From contig WRCJ01000039.1 in NCBI GenBank assembly GCA_009784085.1, positions 1-14,456 on the forward strand: DNA of 14,456 nt, given 5' to 3'. The notes under the pieces are model-generated. The model did not search any database and was not told where the DNA came from. It saw only the letters and a program-made list of their open reading frames with translations. Numbering within the stretch: the stretch's first letter is position 1; every line of letters starts with the position of its first letter. This document shows, one piece after another, positions 1 to 8,100 of this stretch. The position numbers were made by a program, and so were the translations under genes. Source of the stretch: Oscillospiraceae bacterium (GTDB taxonomy: Bacteria; Bacillota; Clostridia; Oscillospirales; UBA929).

Positions 1-2
1 AA

Positions 3-74
3 TCCGGCCGGGGCGACCGGGGGCGCGTGCTGGAGTGGATCGTGGCCAAACTGGAGGAGGACGTTTACGTTTGA
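3..74 (+). CDS. C-terminal 23 codons of an unidentified upstream gene (5' truncated)
   Basis: An open frame enters from the window edge and reads to a TGA at 72-74, ending in residues VLEWIVAKLEEDVYV. The stop overlaps the TTG start of the next gene (TTGA, 71-74), and that gene's ribosome binding site (GGAGGAGG, 53-60) lies inside this tail. This arrangement is typical of translationally coupled genes and is the main reason to believe the frame. The visible residues are too few to name a family. Genes next to Toprim/DUF4093 genes vary, so context does not settle it either. Confidence 0.5.
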   Translation, partial: SGRGDRGRVLEWIVAKLEEDVYV

Positions 75-664
75 AGCCCAGGATCCGCGAGGTCGTCGTC
101 GTGGAGGGGGTCTACGACAAGAACACGCTGTTGCAGGCGGTGGATGCCTTTGTGATCGCCACCGGCGGGTTTGGCGTGTTCAAAGACGCACAAAAAAAGA
201 AACTCCTGCGCCGTTTGGCCAAAGAACGCGGGCTCGTGATTTTGACCGACGGGGACGGCGCCGGTTTCTTGATCCGGAACCACCTCAAGGGCATCCTGCC
301 CGGGGAGGACATCAAACATGCCTATATCCCCGACCGCTATGGCAAGGAGCGACGCAAGGTTTCGCCGGGCAAGGAGGGCAAACTGGGCGTGGAGGGGATG
401 CCACCGGATGTACTGGTCGAGGCGTTGCGCCAGGCGGGCGTCTCCTTCGCCGACCCCGGGGCGGCCCGGGGGGCTTGGCTGACCAAGGCCGACCTGATGC
501 ACTATGGCTTGAGCGGCACGCCGGGTTGCGCCGCGCGCCGGAGCCTGCTCCTCGACTGCCTGGATTTGCCCGAGCGGCTGACGGCGAACGGCCTGCTCGA
601 GGTGCTGGGCGCGCTGTTCGACAGGGAGGGGTTCGAAGCCCTGATGGGGCAATTGGGCCTGTAG
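71..664 (+). CDS. Toprim/DUF4093 protein, ribonuclease M5-like
   Basis: The protein has 197 residues. The TTG at 71 is chosen as start because it follows GGAGGAGG (53-60) by 10 nt and gives an N-terminus (MKPRIREVVVVEG) that begins directly with the Toprim strand; a GTG at 35 would add 12 unlikely residues. The Toprim domain fills roughly residues 5-120, with the conserved Glu at 12 (VVVEG) and an acidic pair at Asp60/Asp62 (TDGDGAG), then KLGVEGM near 104-110. The C-terminal part (about 125-197) fits DUF4093. True RNase M5 matures 5S rRNA with ribosomal protein L18 and usually has TDPDxxG; here the motif is TDGDGAG followed by an IPD-x-x-GKERRK segment. As I recall, that pattern marks a clostridial M5-like paralogue, so rnmV is not assigned. 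The stop codon TAG (662-664) is the first part of the downstream repeat. The gene is convergent with addA. Confidence 0.85.
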   Translation: MKPRIREVVVVEGVYDKNTLLQAVDAFVIATGGFGVFKDAQKKKLLRRLAKERGLVILTDGDGAGFLIRNHLKGILPGEDIKHAYIPDRYGKERRKVSPGKEGKLGVEGMPPDVLVEALRQAGVSFADPGAARGAWLTKADLMHYGLSGTPGCAARRSLLLDCLDLPERLTANGLLEVLGALFDREGFEALMGQLGL

Positions 665-690
665 GGGACGCGGGAATGCCGCCCCGATCG

Positions 691-1103
691 GCGACACCCC
701 AACCCCCGTCATCCAACGTTTTGGGACGCGCCGCCGCGCGTCCCGCCGCCGCCGCGGTTACGGCGGCGATCCACCCCGCGCGTCCCGCCGCCGCCCCTAC
801 GGTGGGGACGCGGGAATGCCGCCCCTACGGCGACACCCCAACCCCCGTCATCCAACGTTTTGTAGGGGACGCGCCCCCGCGCGTCCCGCCGCCGTCCCGA
901 TCGGCGACACCCCAACCCCCGTCATCCAACGTTTTGTAGGGGACGCGCCCCCGCGCGTCCCGCCGCCGCCCCTACGGCGGCGAACCACCCGGCGCGTCAG
1001 GGATGCCGCGCCCTACGGTGGGGACGCGGGAATGCCGTCCCTACGGCGACACCCCAACCCCCGTCATCCAACGTTTTGTAGGGGACGCGCCGCCGTGCGT
1101 CCC
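691..1103 (+). repeat. Four copies of the 32 bp core plus GGGACGCG hairpin module
   Basis: Core plus hairpin units occupy 691-744, 830-887, 904-961 and 1046-1103. The core ends in ACGTTTT and is followed by GTAG (absent in the first copy) and then the stem GGGACGCG, a 6 nt loop, and CGCGTCCC. The four cores read identical by eye; the sequence between modules is more variable. All copies are in the same orientation. The segments between them are themselves repeats of each other, which argues against spacers of a CRISPR type. Confidence 0.88.
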
Positions 1104-1120
1104 GCCGCCGCGGTTACGGT

Positions 1121-1268
1121 GGCGATCCACCCGGCGCGTCAGGGATGCCGCGCCCTACGGCGGGGACGCGGGAATGCCGCCCCTACGGCGGCGATCCACC
1201 CGGCGCGTCAGGGATGCCGCGCCCTACGGCGGGGACGCGGGCGCCCCTACGGCGGCGATCCACCCGGC
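1121..1268 (+). repeat. Tandem 69/64 bp repeat with truncated third copy at the addA 3' end
   Basis: Unit 1 runs 1121-1189 and unit 2 runs 1190-1253. Unit 2 is 5 bp shorter near its end, lacking the AATGC segment of GGGAATGCCGCCCC. A third copy stops after 15 bp (1254-1268), exactly where addA coding sequence begins to look normal. On the minus strand this last piece encodes the final residues PGGSPP and the TAG stop of AddA. Confidence 0.85.
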
Positions 1269-4200
1269 ATGGACACGGCCTTGCCTGTGACGAGGAAGAA
1301 GATGGCGCATTCCCGTATGGGTTCTTTGGTAATCGCATGCAAGGCTTTGGCATAGGCCGCCAGTTGGGGGCGGTACGCGGCCGCTCGTGCGTCCTCGTTT
1401 CCGGGAAATAGGAAATCTGACTTGAAGTCCACGATCACAAGGCCGCCCGCTTCCCGAAAATAGCAATCCACTACGCCCTGCAACAAAATCTCCTCGCCGG
1501 GGCATTGCCCTGTGAGATCCGGCGCCGGCAAGAGGAGCGAGAACTTGCATTCGCGATGCAACGTTTCGGCAACCATCATCCGCCGCCCCAGCGGGGTGGC
1601 AAAGACGTTGGCGATGAGGCCGGCATCCACGGCGTCCGCCAGGGCCTCGGTTAGGAAACCGGCGCGGGCGAGCCGTCGCACCTCCCCTTGCGCCCCTTCC
1701 CGGGTTTGGCAAAGGGTCCAATCGGCATATTGCATGACCAGATGCAACGCCGTGCCCCGTTCGGCGGGGGTCGGCGCGGCGTGTTTTTCGCGCACAAAAC
1801 GGGGTCTATCGAAGACGAATGACGCGGGGGTGCTCTGCGCGTCGCCCACAAGGGCTGTCACGGTCAGCTTGGACGGCAGGTTGGCCGACGCTTGATGGGG
1901 ATAGACGTAGGCCAGGCGGCGCGCCATCTCATCCACCAAGGATGGATCGGGCGCCGACGCCTCGCGGGCTTCGTCACGCACGGGCGGCGGTTCCGGGGCA
2001 CCGGGCGCAAAACTCTCCTCGGGCGGCGGGTCCGTGGCGTCGGGCGCGCAACCCTCCGCAGACATCGCGTAACCCTCCGCGGGCGACGCGCAACGCTCCG
2101 CGGGCGTGACGATTTTCATACGCCACAGGCGCGAATCGGGCCGGTTGCGGAGATGCATCGTCAACCAATCCAGATAGCTTAGCCCCTCGGAGACCAAGCA
2201 CGGGGGCAAGGGTTGGCCGCCCGGGATATCGATCCATTTGGACATCGCCTTCCCCGCCGATCGCGGCGCGGCGGTCACGATGAGCTTTTCCTTGGCGCGG
2301 GTCATGGCCACATAGAGCATCCGCATCTCCTCGGACAGCGTTTCCCCGGTTATACAGCCCGCCACCGCCACGCGGGACAAGCTGGGGTATTCGATCATGC
2401 GCGCGGCATGGCGTCGGGTCAGCCCGAGGCCGGTTTTGGCATGGAACAGGATGGGCGTCCTCGCGTCGGCGAAGTTGAAGCGCAGGGCGGCGCCGGCCAG
2501 GACAACCACGGGGAATTCCAATCCCTTGGAGCGGTGTATGCTCATCAGGGAAACCGCGTCGATATCCCCCGAGGTTGGCGGGGCGCCCCCGCCCCCCTTG
2601 TCCCGCAGGCTGTGAAACCAGGACAAAAAGCCGGACAGTCGTCCGCCGCGCCCGGCGTCGTACTCTCCCGCCCATGCCAAGAGGGTGTACAAATTGTTCC
2701 GGCGCAGACCCCCGCCCGGCAAGGCCGCGTATGACGCCACGAGCCCGGTCTCTGTGTAGATGCGCGTGAGCAGTTCGCCGACGGAGAGATAGGGCGCCAT
2801 GAGGCGCCAAGCCGATATGCGCCCCCAAAAGGACGCCGCCGCCGTGTCGCCCGCCTCTTTCGCGGCCGCCAGCGTATCGATGAGGCAGGGCGCCGGATGC
2901 TCTGCGCACAGCAACGCCAGCCGCCCGATGTCAAAGTCCCAGCAGGGACAGCGCAGGGCGGCCAGGAGGGCTACGTCTTGCCTCGGGTTGTCGGTCACCT
3001 GTAGCAGGGCGAGAGCCGTGAGGATTTCGGGCGCGGTAAAAAAGTCCCCGCCGCCGTCCTCCCGGCAGGGGATGCCCGCGTCAGCCAGCGCGCGGGCGAA
3101 GACGCTGGCCCGCGAGGCGGGCGCGCGCATGAGGACGGCGATGTCGCCGGGGCGGAGGGGCCTGGTGCCGCCGCCGCCGTTAGCACCGCCATCACCGCCG
3201 TTATTGCCACCGTCATCGTCACCGCCACCGTCATCGTCACCGCCGCCGCCGTTAGCACCGCCATCGCCGCCGTTATTGCCACCGCCGCCGTTAGCACCGT
3301 TATCGCCGCCGCCATCGCCGCCGCCGCCATCGCTCACGGAAAACCCTTGCCGCAGAAGCCCCGCTATCCTGCCTGCCACCAGCGCGGCCTCGGCTTGCAG
3401 GGCGGAGAGGGCTTCCTCGTCCTCCTCGTCCCCCTCGCCCGTTTCCCCGAACTCCCCGGGCGCCGAGGTTTTCTTCTCCATATCCAGGAGCCATAACTCG
3501 CATGTATGGTCGCCCGGTATGCCGGGAAAGGCGCCTGCGGCATGTAGATACTCCCGCTCGGTGTAGGGCATCTCCCCTGCCAGCGGCGACATGATATCGG
3601 CAAAGAGCGCGTTGACGGCGCCTAGTACCTCGGGGCGCGATCGGAAATTCTCCCCCAGCAGGACACGGCGGGGCAAGCCATCCGCCGCTTGGTCGGGGAA
3701 ACTGCTGTATTTTGCCATGAACAACGCCGGATCGGCCAAGCGGAACCGGTAGATCGACTGGCGGGCGTCGCCCACCCAGATCAGGTTCTTCCCCTCCCGG
3801 GATAGCAAGAGGACGATGAGCTCCTGGATCGGGCTGATATCCTGGTATTCGTCCACCAAGATCTCGGTGTATTGCCCGGACAGGCGTCGCGCCAGGGCGG
3901 AGGGGACCGTCCCGGCGACGGCGGCGACGGCGACGCTATCGCCGACACTATCGCCGCTTGTGTCGCCGACGCTATCGCCTTCACCGTCGCTATCGCCGTT
4001 GGTATCGCCGTCGGTATCGGCGTCGGCGAGCCTGGCCAGCGCGCGATGTTCCAGGTCGTTGAAATCGAAGGCGTTGAGGCGTTGCTTTTCCCGATCCAAC
4101 CTTACGGAAAAATCACGGACGGCTTGGGCAAGCCCCTCCACGACAGGGGAAAGCGCGTGGAAGTCCTCTTGGTGGGACGCCTCCGATCCCTCCAGCAGGC

Positions 4201-5146
4201 GCGCGACGCGCCCGGCCCGCTTCTTGAATCGATCGCGAGCCGCTTTGCATCGGGCCAGGAATGCCTTGTCCTCCCAGCGGTACACCGCCTTCAATGGCAC
4301 CTGGGGCAGATCGCCGGCCACCTGCCGCGCGTCATCCCATCCGCAGGGGCAGGAAAGGGATGCCTCCATGCGCACCGCCCACTGGAGATAAGCCGAGAAG
4401 GCCGGCCCATAGGCGGCAAGAACCGGTCCGGCCGCGCCGATCTCCGCGTAGATCCGCTCCAGATCCGCCCGCGCGTGGGCCAGCAGGCGGCGGGCATCCT
4501 CCAGCACGAGGCCGCCCCAAGGGGTTTGCGCCACCGGCTTTCCGACGGCCTGCGCAAACGCCGCGGCTTGCGCGCGCATCCAAGCATCCGGGTTGGGATG
4601 CCCCCGCGTTTTTTCGAATACGCCCAGGATCATCTCGACCAGCAACCGATCCCCCCGGGCATCCATCGTCGCCGACACGAGGGAGGCAAAGGGGGGCGCC
4701 ATGGCCCCGTAGCTGTCGTCCAACAGTTCCTCCATGATTTTCGACAGCATCATCCCGCGCTCGGCCTCGTCCAACAGGCGCGCGCCCGGGCGCAACCCCC
4801 AGGAGGCCGGGTTTTGCTCCAAAATCCGCTTGCAGAGGGCATGGATCGTGCAGATATCGCAGGTGGAGAGGTTGGCCAGTTGCCGGTGCAGGTGGCGGTT
4901 GCCGGCATTCTGGGATATCCGCTGTGTCAGCGCGTCGAATATCCGCTGGCGCAGTTCGGCGGCGGCGGCCTTGGTGTAGGTGATGACCAAGAACTCGTTC
5001 AAATCGTGGCCATCCTCCACCCAGGCCATCAGGCGTTCGACCAGCACGCGGGTTTTGCCCGCGCCGGCGCCGGCCGAGACCAGCATGGCGCCGCCGCGCT
5101 CATAGACGGCCCTGTGCTGGGCCGGCGTCAATGAAAACCCACTCAT
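1247..5146 (-). CDS. addA: AddA, ATP-dependent helicase/nuclease subunit A
   Basis: AddA (1299 residues) is the UvrD-like helicase and RecB-type nuclease of the AddAB complex, which resects double-strand breaks for RecA. The ATG at 5144-5146 is used: it overlaps the addB stop as ATGA and is preceded by GAGGAGGG. Helicase motifs are complete: Walker A SAGAGAGKT (24-32), motif Ia TYTKAAAAEL, motif II LVDEYQD (about 428-434), motif III WVGDARQSIYRFR (about 456-468), motif V SIHRSKGLEFPVV (about 867-879) and motif VI LYVAMTRAKEKL (about 941-952). The nuclease domain shows GTALHLVMQYAD (about 1130), GVVDCYF (about 1223), IVDFKSD (about 1238) and QLAAYAKAL (about 1262). Three low-complexity insertions are unusual: Asp/Gly/Ser-rich at about 372-417, Gly/Asp/Asn-rich at about 602-660, and an Ala/Glu-rich 7-residue repeat near 1012-1032. 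The last six residues and the stop derive from the downstream repeat. Confidence 0.96.
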   Translation of the reverse strand: MSGFSLTPAQHRAVYERGGAMLVSAGAGAGKTRVLVERLMAWVEDGHDLNEFLVITYTKAAAAELRQRIFDALTQRISQNAGNRHLHRQLANLSTCDICTIHALCKRILEQNPASWGLRPGARLLDEAERGMMLSKIMEELLDDSYGAMAPPFASLVSATMDARGDRLLVEMILGVFEKTRGHPNPDAWMRAQAAAFAQAVGKPVAQTPWGGLVLEDARRLLAHARADLERIYAEIGAAGPVLAAYGPAFSAYLQWAVRMEASLSCPCGWDDARQVAGDLPQVPLKAVYRWEDKAFLARCKAARDRFKKRAGRVARLLEGSEASHQEDFHALSPVVEGLAQAVRDFSVRLDREKQRLNAFDFNDLEHRALARLADADTDGDTNGDSDGEGDSVGDTSGDSVGDSVAVAAVAGTVPSALARRLSGQYTEILVDEYQDISPIQELIVLLLSREGKNLIWVGDARQSIYRFRLADPALFMAKYSSFPDQAADGLPRRVLLGENFRSRPEVLGAVNALFADIMSPLAGEMPYTEREYLHAAGAFPGIPGDHTCELWLLDMEKKTSAPGEFGETGEGDEEDEEALSALQAEAALVAGRIAGLLRQGFSVSDGGGGDGGGDNGANGGGGNNGGDGGANGGGGDDDGGGDDDGGNNGGDGGANGGGGTRPLRPGDIAVLMRAPASRASVFARALADAGIPCREDGGGDFFTAPEILTALALLQVTDNPRQDVALLAALRCPCWDFDIGRLALLCAEHPAPCLIDTLAAAKEAGDTAAASFWGRISAWRLMAPYLSVGELLTRIYTETGLVASYAALPGGGLRRNNLYTLLAWAGEYDAGRGGRLSGFLSWFHSLRDKGGGGAPPTSGDIDAVSLMSIHRSKGLEFPVVVLAGAALRFNFADARTPILFHAKTGLGLTRRHAARMIEYPSLSRVAVAGCITGETLSEEMRMLYVAMTRAKEKLIVTAAPRSAGKAMSKWIDIPGGQPLPPCLVSEGLSYLDWLTMHLRNRPDSRLWRMKIVTPAERCASPAEGYAMSAEGCAPDATDPPPEESFAPGAPEPPPVRDEAREASAPDPSLVDEMARRLAYVYPHQASANLPSKLTVTALVGDAQSTPASFVFDRPRFVREKHAAPTPAERGTALHLVMQYADWTLCQTREGAQGEVRRLARAGFLTEALADAVDAGLIANVFATPLGRRMMVAETLHRECKFSLLLPAPDLTGQCPGEEILLQGVVDCYFREAGGLVIVDFKSDFLFPGNEDARAAAYRPQLAAYAKALHAITKEPIRECAIFFLVTGKAVSMPGGSPP
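2050..2110 (-). repeat. 21 bp in-frame tandem repeat inside addA (about 3 units)
   Basis: Units lie at 2050-2070, 2071-2091 and 2092-2110 (partial), each beginning AAC(C/G)CTCCGC on the plus strand. They encode AEGYAMS, AEGCAPD and AERCASP on the minus strand. The repeat sits in the poorly conserved segment between helicase motif VI and the nuclease domain, where length change is likely tolerated. Confidence 0.8.
3168..3340 (-). repeat. Low-complexity Gly/Asp/Asn expansion inside addA
   Basis: This stretch is made of GGC/GGT, GAT/GAC and AAC/AAT codons. A longer unit of about 43 bp recurs (3171-3213 and about 3242-3286). It encodes a chain of GGGG, DDD, NN and GANG blocks at AddA residues about 602-660, just before the conserved segment LRPGDIAVLMRA. 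The reading frame is kept throughout. The family normally has a short variable loop here. Confidence 0.85.
3895..4030 (-). repeat. Low-complexity Asp/Gly/Ser expansion inside addA before motif II
   Basis: Hexamer- and 9-mer-like units built on GGCGAT, AGCGTC and GGCGAC encode repeated GDS, GDT and GDSV elements at about residues 372-417. The insertion ends about 10 residues before the Walker B motif DEYQD, in a variable region of the family. It remains in frame. Confidence 0.8.
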
Positions 5147-8100
5147 AAGATTCCCTCCTCCGTCTCCACCTCCGCCGCCTGTTCCGCCTGCCCCGTCTCC
5201 TCCGCCTCCTCCGCCTCCTCCAAGCGTCGCCACACCTCTTTTTTGGACATCGCGCGCAACAGGCGGGGGCGGTCGCCGGTCAACTCGTCGTATTGGCAAG
5301 CCGGGAGGAATTCGCAATACTGGCATGACGACCATGCGCCCCGCCCAGCGGGGCGGACAGGCAGGCGGCCGACTTGGAGGGAGGAGGCCATGTCGCGGAG
5401 CAACCTGTCCACATGCCGCCGCAGGCGCGCGAAGTCCGCCAAGCCGGCGACCGACGAGCGCGCCGTCAGTTCGGACGCGTTCTTCTTGTATTCCACCGGG
5501 AGGAAGGCGGCAGTTCCCGCAATGTCCCGCTCCATGGCTTCGATGACCGCCGGGGCGTCCAAGACAAGGCCGCTCCGCCGCCATTCTTTCTCCCTGGCGC
5601 GTCGCAACTCTTCCTCCGAGGCGTCGGGGCCAATGGGCAAGTAAGCCTCGCGGGCGGGCAAATAGAGGACGCCGGCAGGGGCTACCTCCTTCGCGCCGCG
5701 CTTGGCGTACCGCTCCGGCCCCTCGCGCTCCAGGGCAAAGAGATAGAGCAACATTTGTAGCCCCAGGCCGTGGTAGGCGTTATCCAGCCGGAACGGCCGC
5801 GCGCCGGTTTTGTAGTCCACGACGCGAAGATACAGCGTGCCGCCGTCGAGCCAGCCATCCACCCGGTCGGCGATGCCCGCGGAGAGGGGGAGTTCCAGGT
5901 CCAGCGGGATAAAATCGCCGCCGCGCAATTCAGCCATGACGCTTGTCACAACGGCGTCCATCGCTTGCTCCAGCCGGTTGTACAGATAGCGCGTGCGGGC
6001 GGTTTGCCAGCGGTGGCCTTGCAGTGTTTCTTCGATATAGGTACGCGCCGCTTTGCGTCCGATGGCGCGCGCCATGTCGTCGGGTACCGCCCCGACGCCG
6101 CCCAGCCGCCCCACCTCGCGCAACGTGTTCTCCAGCACGAAGTGGGTGAAGCGGCCTTGGTCGGGCGCCGAAAAGGCGGCCTGGGGGCGCGGGGCTACCC
6201 CGAATCCGTACCGGAGGAGGTAGGCGTAGGGGCATTGCATGAAGGTTTCGACGCGGGAAGGGGACAGTGCCCGGGTTTCGCCGAACAGGGCGTCCACCGC
6301 CCGCGCGGGTAGCTGGCCGCGCGACCACGGGGACGGGGGCCGGGACGGGGCTGGGGGCCGGGATTGTGGTTGGGCCGGGGGCTGGGACGAGGTCGGGGTT
6401 TGTGCCTGACCCTGGGACGGGGACGGGGGCTGGGACTGTGGTTGGACCTGGTCCTGGGCCTGGGATGTCAAACCGGACAGCCTATCGCTGATTTCCGGGA
6501 AGTCCGCGACCGCCAAACGCATGGCGTCCGCCAGCATCCCTTTCGGGTTTTCCGCCAGCCATTCCAGGCAGGGGCCGGCGGCTTGGGTCCCCATCGCGTC
6601 CCACGCGCCGGGGGAGGCGGTGGGCAGGCGCAACAGCTTTTGCATCTCGGTCACCGCGAAGGAGGGGGTATCTGTGGCGGGCCACGTGACGATCAGACGT
6701 TCGCTGGGCAGTGTGAACGCCGTGTAGATGATGTCCCACTCGTTGGCGATGTGATCGTCCTCGTCGGGCGCCAATTCGGCGCCGCATTTCCGGAGCAGGG
6801 TCCGCTCCTCCCGGTTCAGCAAACCGGCATGGGGCGGTGGCTGTGGCAACGCCATGAACGTGGCGCCCAGCAGGATGACGCAACGCGGCGAGCGGTGGCC
6901 CACCCGGTCGGCGTCGCCGCAGGACAGCCTATCCAACGCCACCGGGATGCTCCCGACATCGACCCGGGACAAGAGCAACGCCAGCATGTCGCCAAATTCC
7001 GACAGCGTGGCGGGCGCGTCATCCAGCAGGTCGACGCACTGCCCCAGCGCGCGGCAGAGGATGTCCCACATTTGCCTGGTCTGATCGGCGTATTGCAATT
7101 CGCCCAAGCCGGCAAGCTCCCGGCAACGCGCCTCAAGCCGCTCCGGGACTTGGATTTCCTCCAAGAACCTGTACACAGCCAAGGCATTCCCGCGCACCGT
7201 CTTGTCTCCGGCGGCGCGTCGGCGCAGGCAATGGAGCGGGCGCACCACCTGACGCCGCCAATCATTGAGGCGGCGCAGATCTTCCTCGTCCTCAGGGGAG
7301 GGCGGGCGCCCGAAGCCGCGAGGCGGCAGGGTCCAGTCTTCCGCGGCGCGCCATGCCGATCCCTTGAGGTTATGCGCCCCGGCGTAGTTTTCCAGGCGAT
7401 CGCAGGCCTCCGGCGGCAGGCCGAACAACCCCGTTTTGAGCATGGAAAACAAGGCGTCATGGGGCAACCCGCGGGTGGCGGCGTCTATCGCCGCCGTCAC
7501 AAAGACGAACAGCGGCTTTTGCAGGATATCGTCCTTGCGATCCCAAAACAGGGGGATATCCAAACGGGCGGCCTCCCGCTCGAACAGCGGGGCGTAGGCG
7601 CCGAAGTCCCGCGCCGTCACGGAGATATCCCGGTAGCGATAACCAAAATCGCGGGTCAAGGCCCGCACGCGGGCGGCGGCAAAGGCGCACTCGGCCGCCG
7701 CATCCGGCAGGCAAAAGGTTTCCACGCGCTCGGCCTCGCCCCGGAAAGCCGGGGCATCCATGCGCAAAAAGTGTTTCGACAGATGCGCCAGAGCCGGGTT
7801 TTTGCCGCCGGTATCGGGCAGTACCCGGGAAACGGCGGTCGCGCCCACCCGCGAGGCCAAACGCGCCAAGGAACCGGCGGTGCGCCTGGGGACGGAAAAG
7901 AGGCTGTCTTCCGGGCCATCCGGCGATCCGCCGCCCGGCGATCCGATAAGCGCCACCGTCACTTCGTCGCATCCGGACAGCAGGGCGGACAAGACTTCCT
8001 TCTCCTGGGCGGTAAAACGGGAGAAGCCACATACGGCCCACGTGACGCCCTGGCCCACGCAGGAGGAGTTCGCCAGCGTGCCGGAGGAACCCGCCAGCGC

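Larger units (their letters stand above)
661..1268. repeat. Mosaic GC-rich palindromic repeat cassette between convergent genes
   Basis: This 600 bp stretch contains no credible gene and is built almost entirely of repeated modules. One is a 32 bp core beginning GCGACACCCCAACCCC, at 691-722, 830-861, 904-935 and 1046-1077. Each core is followed by a hairpin GGGACGCG-N6-CGCGTCCC at 723-744, 866-887, 940-961 and 1082-1103; the last has one G:T pair. The loop is either CCCCCG or CCGCCG. A second module containing GGCGATCCACCCGGC repeats at 1121-1189, 1190-1253 and, truncated, 1254-1268. Boundary words GTAGGGG (661-667) and CCCCTAC (1244-1250) form an inverted pair and recur inside. Core spacings are 139, 74 and 142 bp, suggesting duplication and deletion of modules. 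The position between convergent genes and the strong hairpins resemble REP/BIME-type elements and could end transcription from both sides; that role is inference. Confidence 0.9.

Noticed and set aside
691..1103. CRISPR array
   Set aside because: The 32 bp units are regular but spacings are 139, 74 and 142 bp, the intervening segments are copies of each other, and no cas gene is near.
475..1355. Overlapping plus-strand open frames rich in RPYGG and VPPP
   Set aside because: They run through the repeat cassette in several frames and into addA antisense. They lack ribosome binding sites and reflect stop-poor GC-rich repeats.
3872..5134. 420-codon plus-strand open frame antisense to addA
   Set aside because: It lies opposite the conserved AddA helicase motifs and shows no domain of its own.
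5147..5584. N-terminal extension of AddA upstream of 5146
   Set aside because: It overlaps the AddB C-terminus in another frame. The ATGA overlap with GAGGAGGG marks the real start.
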